DNA from: Paenibacillus sinopodophylli
GTDB taxonomy: Bacteria; Bacillota; Bacilli; Paenibacillales; Paenibacillaceae
Direction of reading: 5' to 3'
NCBI RefSeq assembly: GCF_005930355.1
Contig: NZ_VDBO01000021.1
Location: 1 to 56,295 of the forward strand
DNA: 56,295 nt
The notes under the pieces were generated by a model. That model worked only from the letters and a program-made list of their open reading frames with translations, was not told where the DNA came from and ran no database searches. Made by a program: the position numbers and the translations under genes. Every line of letters begins with the position of its first letter. Positions within the stretch are counted from its first letter, which is position 1. Shown in pieces: positions 6,501 through 13,653 of the stretch.

Positions 6501-8752
6501 TTGCTGGATGAAGCGGCCGCGCCTTTATCGTAAGCGAGATCGAACTCTCTATCGTCGATGGAGGCGTTCTCGTTCAAAGTTATGCTTCGTCCTGTGAACG
6601 TATCTTTGCCAAGCTTGTAGCTTGTCGTGGATGTTTCTCCGTTACGATTCAGCGTCACGTTCACGATAATCCCCGGCGTTTCGGGATTGGAGACCGAAAT
6701 ACGGACAGGAGATACGGATTCGTCAACGATAACCATTGCGGGTTGATCTACTTTGACGGTCAAACCGTCTCTCACCGTTACCGTTCCGGCTTTATAGAAG
6801 AGCATTTCCGCAATGCCCAGCGTATTATGCCGAACAGCCTGAACCGATGGTGTATTCGAAAGAATACGGATCGGGTTGTCGCTTGCGTAGCTGCTGACCT
6901 CTTCGGAGGTTTTGTTCGGCAATACGATGTATTGGTAGGAAGCGTTTGTTGGTTTCACGCCATGGTCGAGCCAAACCGAAAAAATCGATTGGGTAATCGG
7001 CGCCGTAGAGCTTCCCGTGATGACGTCGCTCCATTTCCCGGTCTTCGTCTCCCTTTGCACTTTAAAATCCGTTGGATTCGGAAATATGTAGCCGATATTA
7101 TCGTTGTAGGCCCAACGACCGTTCGTTTGCAACGGTCCGTCCGCGAGCGGATTGCCATCTACGAGAACTTCTCCAACCGCTTGGCTTTGATTCAATGTCG
7201 TGTGTATGGAAGCGGCATTCGTCGAAGTAATTCCCGCGCCAAGCGCCACCATTTCATTATCGAAGAAGAAATAGCCCTTCTTCCCGCTTGTACTCAGCTT
7301 GTTGAAATCAAACGCAGTGGCGCCATAACGCTCATCGGTCACGCCGCCTACGAATGTTTTGGGGTTGTTGAAATTCCCGTCTTTCGTGAGCGCATACGGG
7401 GCCGTCGTTCCTGGAACGTGAGCCCAGTCCATCAGCGGGTAGATGGGTCTGTATTCGTCGCCTGTTCTCTGTATGGCAGTAGCTCCTTGCGGCGTCCAGT
7501 ACAACAGATTATATCCGCTGGGATGAATCGTTCTCCATTCGCCGCCTTTGACCGTGCTCGAAGACATTTTGACCGTAATTCCAAAGTCATTGCGCATATG
7601 GGAGGATACCAGCGTCTGCCATTGCGTCATATTGTTGGCGTCCTGTCCGTTGCTCGTGATTGTGCCAACTTGGCGAATATTGTTCAGGAAACTCGCAAAC
7701 TCCGCCGCCCTCGCCGGGTTGGCCGCTAGCATCCACTGCAACGGATCTTCATAGAAAGTCAAAGCCGCGCTTTCATAATCCGGCCAATCGGGTCCATTCA
7801 TCCCCATGCCCAGATCGGCAACATCGCCCCTCACGAGATACCTGGTGCCGTCCAATAAGTAGGATGATAACGAATCGATCGCAATCTTGCTGTAAGAAAA
7901 AATGGTACCTGAGGTAACGTACGCCCAAAAGGACATATCTCTGGCAAAGCTTCTTCCATAACCCGTCGTATAATTCGTTTTGCCATGCATAAAGAAAGAC
8001 ATATCCGACTGGATTCCCGTAACGGTCGTCGTCACGTTCGACAGCACATTAAACGCATTCACTGCCTTCCGAACGATCTGGGCATCTTCCAGCAATAAGC
8101 CGCGGAACATATAATTTTGATTGTACCAGGACGAGTTGGCGCCATCTACCGTGTTCGGCTCGCTGTCTAACGTGGCGATAATATTGGAGAGTTGCGTTTC
8201 AGTTAAATAGCCTTCGCACAAAATCGCGATTTTCTCCAATCTTAGTTGTTTACCGATTCCGGTCTCCCACCAGTTGGTTGAAGTCGGCTTTACCGTAAAC
8301 CAGTAGTCCAGCGCTTTTTGAATACCCGCTATCATGGTTTCACTACGATAGTATGGACTACTCGGGTCTGCGAACGCCTGAGCCATCGATTGCATCCGAT
8401 CTAATGCAAGGTATGGCGACCAAGCTCTTCCATTGGCGCTGGAGCTTGTATTCGCGTAATCGACATCCCCCCAGCTCCCATTAGCGTTTTGACTCGATAA
8501 GTAGGTGCCAGCCTGTGACTGGAAGGTCCATTCTACCCGACCGTTCGTTCCGTCATTTATGATATCTCTTGAGATGTAGAAGGCTACTATCCGCTCTTTC
8601 ATCAATCTCATTTCGGCGATTTCTTGAGCATCGTTCGTCGCCTCGGGAGTACTCGCCGATGCGGGCGAGTAGAACCAAATGGACGATATCATTGAACAGA
8701 CAATAACAAGACATGTCCACCTCCTTACAAATCTTTTCATTTTGTCAGTCAT
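3557..8752 (-). CDS. Surface-anchored PL8-family polysaccharide lyase with discoidin, Ig-like and SLH domains
   Basis: A protein of about 1731 residues. In order: signal peptide (1-33, cleavage after ASA); PL8 alpha-toroid and beta-sandwich lyase domains (about 50-740); three F5/8-type-C (discoidin) modules (about 747-1125); four Ig-like Big_1-type repeats of ~98 residues (about 1126-1519); a Gly/Pro/Asp linker; and three SLH domains (about 1555-1731) that bind pyruvylated secondary wall polymer. Putative catalytic residues are N206 (GANSS), H256 and Y265 (HGKTNYTTGY). Their spacing of 50 and 9 equals that recalled for hyaluronate and chondroitin AC lyases. PL8 enzymes beta-eliminate uronic-acid polysaccharides (hyaluronan, chondroitin, xanthan side chains); the substrate here is unknown. 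Start ATG 8752 has AGGAG 9 nt upstream, so the longer in-frame start at 8797 is rejected. A perfect cre box lies 40 nt upstream. Confidence 0.9.
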   Translation of the reverse strand: MTDKMKRFVRRWTCLVIVCSMISSIWFYSPASASTPEATNDAQEIAEMRLMKERIVAFYISRDIINDGTNGRVEWTFQSQAGTYLSSQNANGSWGDVDYANTSSSANGRAWSPYLALDRMQSMAQAFADPSSPYYRSETMIAGIQKALDYWFTVKPTSTNWWETGIGKQLRLEKIAILCEGYLTETQLSNIIATLDSEPNTVDGANSSWYNQNYMFRGLLLEDAQIVRKAVNAFNVLSNVTTTVTGIQSDMSFFMHGKTNYTTGYGRSFARDMSFWAYVTSGTIFSYSKIAIDSLSSYLLDGTRYLVRGDVADLGMGMNGPDWPDYESAALTFYEDPLQWMLAANPARAAEFASFLNNIRQVGTITSNGQDANNMTQWQTLVSSHMRNDFGITVKMSSSTVKGGEWRTIHPSGYNLLYWTPQGATAIQRTGDEYRPIYPLMDWAHVPGTTAPYALTKDGNFNNPKTFVGGVTDERYGATAFDFNKLSTSGKKGYFFFDNEMVALGAGITSTNAASIHTTLNQSQAVGEVLVDGNPLADGPLQTNGRWAYNDNIGYIFPNPTDFKVQRETKTGKWSDVITGSSTAPITQSIFSVWLDHGVKPTNASYQYIVLPNKTSEEVSSYASDNPIRILSNTPSVQAVRHNTLGIAEMLFYKAGTVTVRDGLTVKVDQPAMVIVDESVSPVRISVSNPETPGIIVNVTLNRNGETSTTSYKLGKDTFTGRSITLNENASIDDREFDLAYDKGAAASSSKNNYASSNATDIYRTSYWSSNHSDNEWINVDLQDQYVINRVRLNWENAYGKSYKIQVSDDAVAWRDVYSTTMGDGGIDHISFPSVSTRYVRMQGVQQGTGNGYSLYEFKVFEALSPNLAEGKPIVASSFKAADVAPGNAVDGIVNTRWGSNYSDSQWAYVDLGSSQTIQKVVLSWESYGKEYQIRVSDDATNWTTVYSTANGAGGTDNISFEPVKARYVQMNGIKRGTTYGYSIWEFEVYESLSPNLAEGVPAVASSVRASDVAPGNAVDGILSTRWGSNYSDSEWIYVDLGYSKPIQKVDLHWESAYGKEYQIQVSEDATNWTTVYSTATGAGGIDKISFEPVNARYVRMNGTKRATTYGYSLWEFKVYGIENVQRVPSRIELQVTPSVVTVEGDVSVTGVVYGGDVPLSGVEVEVAASWDSTKTAKAVTDENGQFSTVFTAPSVAGNVTFAVVLPASPSLTDTITVFVNPVAQVPARIELQATPSSVKFGDDVTVTGVVYDRDDLPVSGMEVEITAASGNIQDASLVTDENGRFSTVFTAPSATGEVTITAALTANPSVSETTAVYVNEIVQVPARIELQEVPFPVMSGGNMSVAGVVYDGDDLPVPGVEVEIAASSGSIETANVVTNANGEFNTVFTAPSTAGEVTITVVLTASPIVVDTITVSVIKAVRMPVLIELQATPSSVMVGNDVSIAGIVYDGDNLSVSGVEVKVSALWGSIETAKAVTDENGRFSTIFTAPSAAGEVTITAVLTASPSVTGRINVSVNERSNGGGGGNSGGGTPVTPPLDPDDSNDGPDVPVPGHAFADIAGHWAEANILEAEKKGIITGYTDGSFRPDRTVTRAEFAVMLAKALKLQNEESVLSFKDADRIGKWARTAVAQAVSLGLIQGDKNGNFRPDAAITRSEMAVMLARALNLASETGSTGFADDRDIPDWAVGAAAELKKLGIMQGKGGNGFFPNNVATRAETVTVLLRMLAAKD
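4195..5385 (-). repeat. Four ~295-bp tandem repeats coding Ig-like domains
   Basis: Each unit encodes ~98 residues beginning R/I-IELQ-x-TPS and containing GVVYDGDDLPVSGVEVE and FSTVFTAPS-x-AGEVT. The DNA of the units is still clearly similar, indicating recent internal duplication and possible length variation by recombination. They act as a stalk between the carbohydrate-binding part and the SLH anchor. Confidence 0.85.
5390..6510 (-). repeat. Three tandem discoidin (F5/8C) module repeats
   Basis: Three ~125-residue modules share WGSNYSDS-x-W-x-YVDLG, SYGKEYQI-x-VSDDATNW and TTYGYS-x-WEF. The two C-terminal modules are nearly identical at protein level; the first (nearest the lyase) is more divergent. 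Discoidin modules generally bind carbohydrates. Confidence 0.85.
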
Positions 8753-8791
8753 ACACATGCACTCCTTTGTTCTTCTAAACTGAAAAATCAT

Positions 8792-8805
8792 TGACAACGC
8801 TTTCA
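8792..8805 (-). promoter_or_regulatory. cre box (CcpA operator) upstream of the lyase
   Basis: On the minus strand TGAAAGCGTTGTCA matches the cre consensus TGNAANCGNTNNCA at every defined position. It is centred about 46 nt before the lyase start codon. It predicts repression by CcpA bound to Ser-phosphorylated HPr or Crh when preferred sugars are present. Confidence 0.8.
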
Positions 8806-8820
8806 GATCAGGAAATTGAA

Positions 8821-8842
8821 GGAGGCAGTTCGCACTGCCTCC
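8821..8842 (-). terminator. Hairpin ending the transporter/GH130 operon
   Basis: GGAGGCAG-N6-CTGCCTCC forms a perfect 8-bp GC-rich stem 7 nt past the GH130 stop, followed on the minus strand by a short T-containing stretch. It separates the operon from the lyase, which has its own cre-marked upstream region. Confidence 0.65.
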
Positions 8843-8848
8843 AACCCT

Positions 8849-9895
8849 TTAAGAAAGCGTATTAAATATATCCTCCAACGGTATGTCCACTACGGCCATC
8901 ACTTCGTCCGCTGCACCGTAATACATGCGGACCGTTTGATCCGACAACAGGGCTCCACACGAAAACACGACCTTTCCGAAAAATCCATTCACCTCATATG
9001 CAGCTTCCGGCTCCAATACGGGGATACGAGATCTCGCGATAACCTTGGCCGGGCTCTCCAAGTCGAGCAGCGCCGCGCCCATACAATAGCGATGTGTGCT
9101 ATCTGCTCCGTGATACAACACAAGCCAGCCGCGTCCGGTTCGAATCGGAACCGCACCGCCGCCCATACGAGCGGAATCCCAGCCTTGCTCGCTTAGCCCC
9201 ATTAGAAAATGGTGATTCCCCCAATGGTCGAGATCGGGTGATTCGGCGATCCACATTTCGGGAGAGCCGAATGATTTCGGCACCGGACGGTGCAAGGCGT
9301 AGTATTTGCCGTTTATTTTTTCTGGGAATATCATGACGTCCTTATTTTCAGGAGCTAGCATAAGCCCGCGTCGCTTGAATGTTCGAAAATCCCAGGTTTC
9401 CGCCAAGCCTACGCCTACGCCGTGCGCGGACGCGGAGCTGTAAGTGATATAATAGATGTCCCCCATTTGAGTCACGCGCGGATCCTCAATTCCCCAAGCT
9501 TCCAGAGCGTTCTCCGGAAACAAGGCTGGCTGCGGTTCGATGTCGAAATGAACGCCGTCCTTGCTTCGCGCCACCCGGAGATGGGATAAAGATGTGAGCA
9601 TGACCGTGCGTCCGTCTTTTGCGATGAATCGGGAGTCGGAGTAATCATAGCTCGAATCGGTCTTGTCGTAGCACTCTACAAGTACCTCGGTACCCGCTTC
9701 GTTCAGCAGGGGGACAAGTACCTCGTCCGCCTTTTCCGATACCGGCGCTTCCGAAATACGCAGTAAAAGGATAATTTCATCCCGCAACTGCGCAACGCCT
9801 GCATTAAACACGCCCAGCACTCGAAAGTCGGGGCGGGAGGGCACAACATCCTCGACACGGATAATAGGATTTTGCGCGCTACGTTTTATGTTCAT
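8849..9895 (-). CDS. GH130-family beta-mannoside phosphorylase/hydrolase
   Basis: The 348-residue soluble protein has the five-bladed beta-propeller signature of GH130. It has NPII near the N terminus, SRPDFRVLGVFNAGVAQL (about 20-37), GIEDPRVTQMGDIYYI with the conserved Asp of EDPR proposed as proton donor, and further blade motifs (FPEKINGKYYALHRP, GGGAVPIRTGRGWLVLYHG). GH130 enzymes act on beta-mannosides such as beta-1,4-mannosyl-glucose or mannosyl-GlcNAc, mostly by phosphorolysis. Lack of a signal peptide implies it acts in the cytoplasm on imported oligosaccharides. Start ATG 9895 has AGAGG upstream. It ends the permease-permease-binding protein operon, which suggests the transporter imports its substrate. 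Confidence 0.85.
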   Translation of the reverse strand: MNIKRSAQNPIIRVEDVVPSRPDFRVLGVFNAGVAQLRDEIILLLRISEAPVSEKADEVLVPLLNEAGTEVLVECYDKTDSSYDYSDSRFIAKDGRTVMLTSLSHLRVARSKDGVHFDIEPQPALFPENALEAWGIEDPRVTQMGDIYYITYSSASAHGVGVGLAETWDFRTFKRRGLMLAPENKDVMIFPEKINGKYYALHRPVPKSFGSPEMWIAESPDLDHWGNHHFLMGLSEQGWDSARMGGGAVPIRTGRGWLVLYHGADSTHRYCMGAALLDLESPAKVIARSRIPVLEPEAAYEVNGFFGKVVFSCGALLSDQTVRMYYGAADEVMAVVDIPLEDIFNTLS

Positions 9896-9925
9896 GTGAG
9901 ATACCTCTTTCAGTATTTAAGTCTG

Positions 9926-11458
9926 TTATTTACCCGATATAACGGCGTCGATTTGCGCTTGTATTTCATCGATTACTTTTTGTCCGCCGAGGCTCGCCAT
10001 TTTTTCCTCCAGCATCGTCTTACCTTGATCGGCAGGCAGCACGCCTTGGCTAAGCGGCAAGAAGATCGAATCGTGAAGCGGCGTAATCTTCGCATATTCC
10101 GTCTTCACCTTCTCAGCGTTGAAGTTGAAGCCCGAAGTTGGACTAAGTGTGAAATTAGCCGGGTTGGTAGAGAAGTCGAACCACTTCTTGTCGTCTGCCA
10201 TCATCGTGTCCGCCGTGCGGGTCAATGTTGGCCGCCAAGTCAGTACATAGCCTGGGAAAGTATAGCTCGACAGAATCTTATAGCTCGATTCACCGACAGG
10301 TTCCCAGTCCTTGCCTTGAATACCGTATTCCATCAAATCGTGGTTTTCCTTAATCGACAACCAATTAGCGACGTCCAACGCCAAATCGGCGTTCTTGGAT
10401 GAAGTTGGGAAGCAAAGGAAATTCCATTGCTGGAAAGCGGTATACGGCTTGGCCTGATCACCGTTCGGAACGAACACCTCAAGTTTGTCGCTGCCGTCTT
10501 GCAGCATTTCCGAATATTTCAATCCTTCCACGCCATCAGTCGAATAATAGGTAGCCGCATATTTGCCTTGCTTGAACAGTGTTTCCGCATTTTGCTCCTG
10601 AGCGATATTTTTGGAAAGTATGCCGTCCTTGTAGTATTTGGTGACGCGTTCATAAGCATCGGCAATCATCGGGCTTGCCCATTGACCGACTACTTTCTTG
10701 TCCTTGGTTGAATAGGCGAACATGTTGACACCGATTTCGAGCACTTCATCGAGCGCCTGGTTAGCAGATTCGCTCAGAATAAACGGAAGCTTATCGGCTT
10801 TGATGCCGTTAATGACGAAGGGCTTGACATCCTTCTCGTTTTCCTTGACCGCATACAAAAATTTCTCTAAATCGTCGAGCGTTTTCAACTCAGGAAGTCC
10901 GTATTTCTCGCGCAGATCTTTGCGAATCAGCATACCATAGAGCTGTCCCTGTGTGGTACCGAGCGGAATGCCCATAATCTTTCCATCGAATTTGTTATAC
11001 TCCCACATCTCACCCGGAATAGATGCTTTTAGTTCCGGACGCTCGGCCACCATGACATCCAGTTCCTTCAAAGAATTGCTGGCAATCATCTGATTCATTG
11101 ATAACCATGGTGCATCCAGATACATATCGAATTCTTCCCCGGCAGACATCTTCACGGATAGAGCATTCCCATAATCCGACCACGGCAAGAAATTGATATT
11201 CAAGGCCGCTCCGACATTGTCCGCTTTCAATTTATCGTTGACCGCCTGCAGCACATCATCAAAGCCCGTCGGTTTATCTCCTGGGAAGTAAGCTTTCAAT
11301 GTCACCGTTGCCTTCGGAGCGGATGTAGCGCTATTCGAATTCGATGGTGAATTCTCTTCCTTGCCGCCATTCTCCGAATTGCCTCCGCACCCCGCCAACA
11401 TCAGTGACGAAGCTAATACCAATGCCGTCGTCGCACCAAACCATTTTTTTAAACTCAT
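9926..11458 (-). CDS. LplA-type oligosaccharide-binding lipoprotein of an ABC importer
   Basis: The 510-residue protein has a lipoprotein signal peptide with lipobox LAGC (Cys24), a Ser/Asn-rich linker, then a large type-1 solute-binding fold typical of LplA/YtcQ proteins of Bacillales (longer than most sugar-binding proteins). AAGGAGG precedes the ATG. Its gene follows the two permease genes and precedes GH130. A cre-like site and a hairpin lie in the 74-nt gap upstream, which could adjust the usual excess of binding protein over permeases. The ligand is unknown; the context suggests oligosaccharides from the neighbouring lyase. Confidence 0.88.
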   Translation of the reverse strand: MSLKKWFGATTALVLASSLMLAGCGGNSENGGKEENSPSNSNSATSAPKATVTLKAYFPGDKPTGFDDVLQAVNDKLKADNVGAALNINFLPWSDYGNALSVKMSAGEEFDMYLDAPWLSMNQMIASNSLKELDVMVAERPELKASIPGEMWEYNKFDGKIMGIPLGTTQGQLYGMLIRKDLREKYGLPELKTLDDLEKFLYAVKENEKDVKPFVINGIKADKLPFILSESANQALDEVLEIGVNMFAYSTKDKKVVGQWASPMIADAYERVTKYYKDGILSKNIAQEQNAETLFKQGKYAATYYSTDGVEGLKYSEMLQDGSDKLEVFVPNGDQAKPYTAFQQWNFLCFPTSSKNADLALDVANWLSIKENHDLMEYGIQGKDWEPVGESSYKILSSYTFPGYVLTWRPTLTRTADTMMADDKKWFDFSTNPANFTLSPTSGFNFNAEKVKTEYAKITPLHDSIFLPLSQGVLPADQGKTMLEEKMASLGGQKVIDEIQAQIDAVISGK

Positions 11459-11481
11459 TCTTTTACCCTCCTTATATTTTG

Positions 11482-11495
11482 AGAAAACGTTTTGA
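11482..11495 (-). promoter_or_regulatory. cre-like site before the binding-protein gene
   Basis: On the minus strand TCAAAACGTTTTCT matches the cre pattern (TGNAANCGNTNNCA) with its symmetric AAAACGTTTT core, missing G at position 2 and A at position 14. It lies 24 nt before the start codon, within the transcribed operon, where a CcpA roadblock or a private promoter is conceivable. Confidence 0.45.
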
Positions 11496-11517
11496 TTAAC
11501 CGGGGAATCCGATTAAT
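11495..11517 (-). other. Intercistronic hairpin
   Basis: ATTAACCGG-N5-CCGATTAAT forms a 9-bp stem with one wobble pair between the second permease gene and the binding-protein gene. It lacks a U tract, so it may serve as an mRNA processing or stabilising structure. Confidence 0.45.
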
Positions 11518-11532
11518 GCTGATAATCCTCAC

Positions 11533-12417
11533 TTACCCTTTAACGGCGCCTACTGTTAGACCTTTGACGAAATACTTCTGAAGCATGGGATACAGCAAGA
11601 CAATCGGGCCAATAGTCAGTACAGTTGTCGCCATTCGCACGCCATAGGTTGGCGGTGTTACGGAAATGGCTACTGCAGAGGGTATGAGATTTTTAGCGGC
11701 TTCCATATTGGATACCATCCGACGCAGAATCAACTGCAGCGGGAACAACTTCTCATTGTCAACGAACATCAATCCCATAAACCAGTCATTCCAGTAGTTT
11801 AGAGCATAAAAGAGACCGACGGAGGCTAGAATCGGCTTCGAAATCGGAATCATGATTTGGAAGAAAATTCTCATTTCATTCGCTCCGTCCATTTTTGCAG
11901 CCTCCTCTAATTCTTCGGGAATCGTACGGAAGAAACTAACCAGCAAAAAGACGAGGAACGGTTGGCATAACATGGTTAAAATTAGTACCCAAACGGTATT
12001 CTGCAAATGCAGCCACTGACTGACCACAATGTAGAACGGAATGATGCCTCCAGAAAAGAGCATAGGTAAATAGCAAAAAATCAGAAAAGGCGATCGCAAG
12101 ACATTCCGCTTGTTGGCCAGTGAATAACCGAGCATAGCGGAAATGCACAACGCGCTTAATGCACCTACGGCGGTTATAAAAATCGTGACCGCATAGCCGT
12201 TGAACAACACATCCGACTGCAAAACCGCTTTATAAGCGTCCAGCGATAATTTTTGCGGAAATAAAGTATACCCGTGCGCAATCAGTTCTCCTTCGTCCGT
12301 AATCGATCCGATAATCATCAGCAGAAAAGGAAACAAACAAAATAAGGTGAACAATAAAATGAACGTATAGGCAAATACCGTAAAAGTTCGATCTGCAGCG
12401 CTTTGTTTCTGTCTCAT
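11533..12417 (-). CDS. LplC/YtcP-type ABC sugar permease
   Basis: The 294-residue integral membrane protein has six predicted hydrophobic segments and the permease EAA loop (EELEEAAKMDGANEMRIFF, about residues 180-200) that contacts the ATPase. The C terminus GLTVGAVKG is characteristic of the LplC/YtcP group. It lies 10 nt after the first permease gene, so the two are cotranscribed. No ATPase is encoded in the operon. Such importers in Bacillales normally borrow a shared MsmX-type ATPase, and one is encoded at 51876-52997. Confidence 0.9.
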   Translation of the reverse strand: MRQKQSAADRTFTVFAYTFILLFTLFCLFPFLLMIIGSITDEGELIAHGYTLFPQKLSLDAYKAVLQSDVLFNGYAVTIFITAVGALSALCISAMLGYSLANKRNVLRSPFLIFCYLPMLFSGGIIPFYIVVSQWLHLQNTVWVLILTMLCQPFLVFLLVSFFRTIPEELEEAAKMDGANEMRIFFQIMIPISKPILASVGLFYALNYWNDWFMGLMFVDNEKLFPLQLILRRMVSNMEAAKNLIPSAVAISVTPPTYGVRMATTVLTIGPIVLLYPMLQKYFVKGLTVGAVKG

Positions 12418-12427
12418 CGTTATTCTC

Positions 12428-13366
12428 CTAAAATAAAGCGAATTCTTTAGACACCCTTCGGGTTACCCAGTTGGCGGCAATGACGAAGACAAGACCCATA
12501 ACTGACTGGAACAGGCCAACTGCCGAAGACATACCAAAGTCGTGCAACTGTCTCATGGAGCGGAATACGTAGGTGTCGATGACATCGGTAGTCGGATAGA
12601 GCAAGGAATTATCGCCGATAATGGCATAGATCATGGCAAAGTCCCCGTTGAAAATTTTACCTACAGCCAGCAAAGTCATGATCATTATGGTTGGAACGAG
12701 CAACGGCAATGTAATGCGCAGCACAATCTGCAGCTTAGATGCCCCGTCAATCCGGGCAGCCTCGTACAAATCCTCCGTTATCCCGGTAATCGCGGCCAGA
12801 AAAATAATAGAAAGATAGCCAGCTCCTTGCCATACGCGGATCACCGTCAAAATGTAAGGCCACAGCTTCGACTCAAACATCCAGTTGACCGGTTCCAAGC
12901 CGATATTTTGCAGCCAGGCATTGATCATTGGCTCTTCCCCGCCGAATAAGGATTGGACAATCATGCCTACCACAATCCAAGACATAAAATAAGGAAGAAA
13001 AATGAAAGATTGCGAGATTCGTTTAAAATAGACGTTGCGAATTTCATTGAACATTAGCGCAATTAATACCGCAGCCGCCGTAGTAAATACGATGAACAGC
13101 ACGTTTAACGTCAGCGTGTTGCGCAGAATTACCCAGAAATCATCCGAAGTAAAAAAGTAATTGAAATTTCTAAAACCGACCCAATCGCTTCCCGTAATTC
13201 CTTTGGCATAATTGTAGTCTTTAAAGGCGATCATAATCCCGTATATGGGGAAATAGCTGAATACGAGAAAGAACAGCAGTCCTGGTACGGCCATAGCATA
13301 GAGAAAAGGATTTCCAATAATATGCTTCAGTTTGGACCCACGCCTTGCATTAAGTTGGTATTGCAT
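12428..13366 (-). CDS. LplB-type ABC sugar permease
   Basis: The 312-residue polytopic protein of the LplB/YteP group has six transmembrane segments and EAA loop EAARIDGASKLQIVLRITLP. Start ATG 13366 is preceded by AAAGGAGGG at an 11-nt spacing. The same ribosome-binding-site/ATG segment is duplicated 34 nt upstream and there starts a 16-codon leader frame that overlaps this start. First gene of the importer operon, divergent from the AraC-type regulator. Confidence 0.9.
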   Translation of the reverse strand: MQYQLNARRGSKLKHIIGNPFLYAMAVPGLLFFLVFSYFPIYGIMIAFKDYNYAKGITGSDWVGFRNFNYFFTSDDFWVILRNTLTLNVLFIVFTTAAAVLIALMFNEIRNVYFKRISQSFIFLPYFMSWIVVGMIVQSLFGGEEPMINAWLQNIGLEPVNWMFESKLWPYILTVIRVWQGAGYLSIIFLAAITGITEDLYEAARIDGASKLQIVLRITLPLLVPTIMIMTLLAVGKIFNGDFAMIYAIIGDNSLLYPTTDVIDTYVFRSMRQLHDFGMSSAVGLFQSVMGLVFVIAANWVTRRVSKEFALF

Positions 13367-13400
13367 CGTTTTGTTTCCCTCCTTTCAAGTTGTATGGCAT
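13350..13400 (-). CDS. Candidate 16-residue leader peptide overlapping the permease start
   Basis: ATG at 13400 is preceded by AAAGGAGGAAAACAAAACG, the duplicate of the permease ribosome binding site. The frame encodes MPYNLKGGKQNDAIPT and stops at 13350, 16 nt inside the permease gene in another frame. Its translation would pass over the permease's own Shine-Dalgarno and start, so it could couple or dampen permease translation. It arose by a 34-bp tandem duplication and may be functionally neutral. Confidence 0.4.
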   Translation of the reverse strand: MPYNLKGGKQNDAIPT

Positions 13401-13421
13401 CGTTTTGTTTTCCTCCTTTCA
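13363..13421 (-). repeat. 34-bp-period tandem duplication of the permease start region
   Basis: The 25-nt block 13363-13387 recurs at 13397-13421 with one mismatch. Each copy holds an AAAGGAGG ribosome binding site, an A-rich spacer and an ATG. Confidence 0.9.
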
Positions 13422-13653
13422 TCGAGACTATAGTCACATCATCGTCCCGTTCTATGCCGTAACCTTACCAAGCCCGCGCCGCAGCGGCAATTCCAGCAAA
13501 CTCCGATTTTTCCTGCAAACGCAGATTTACGAACTTCCTAAAAACAACACTATATCGAAAAGAAACGATTCTGCTTACGGAAATGCACGTTATGCTATAC
13601 TTAATCCACCATTTTATGAAATCGGTAATTATGATTACGGGGGTTCTATTGCA

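Noticed and set aside
6743..7729. 328-codon plus-strand frame inside the lyase gene
   Set aside because: Shadow of the minus-strand lyase, which has signal peptide, catalytic motifs and recognised domains across this span.
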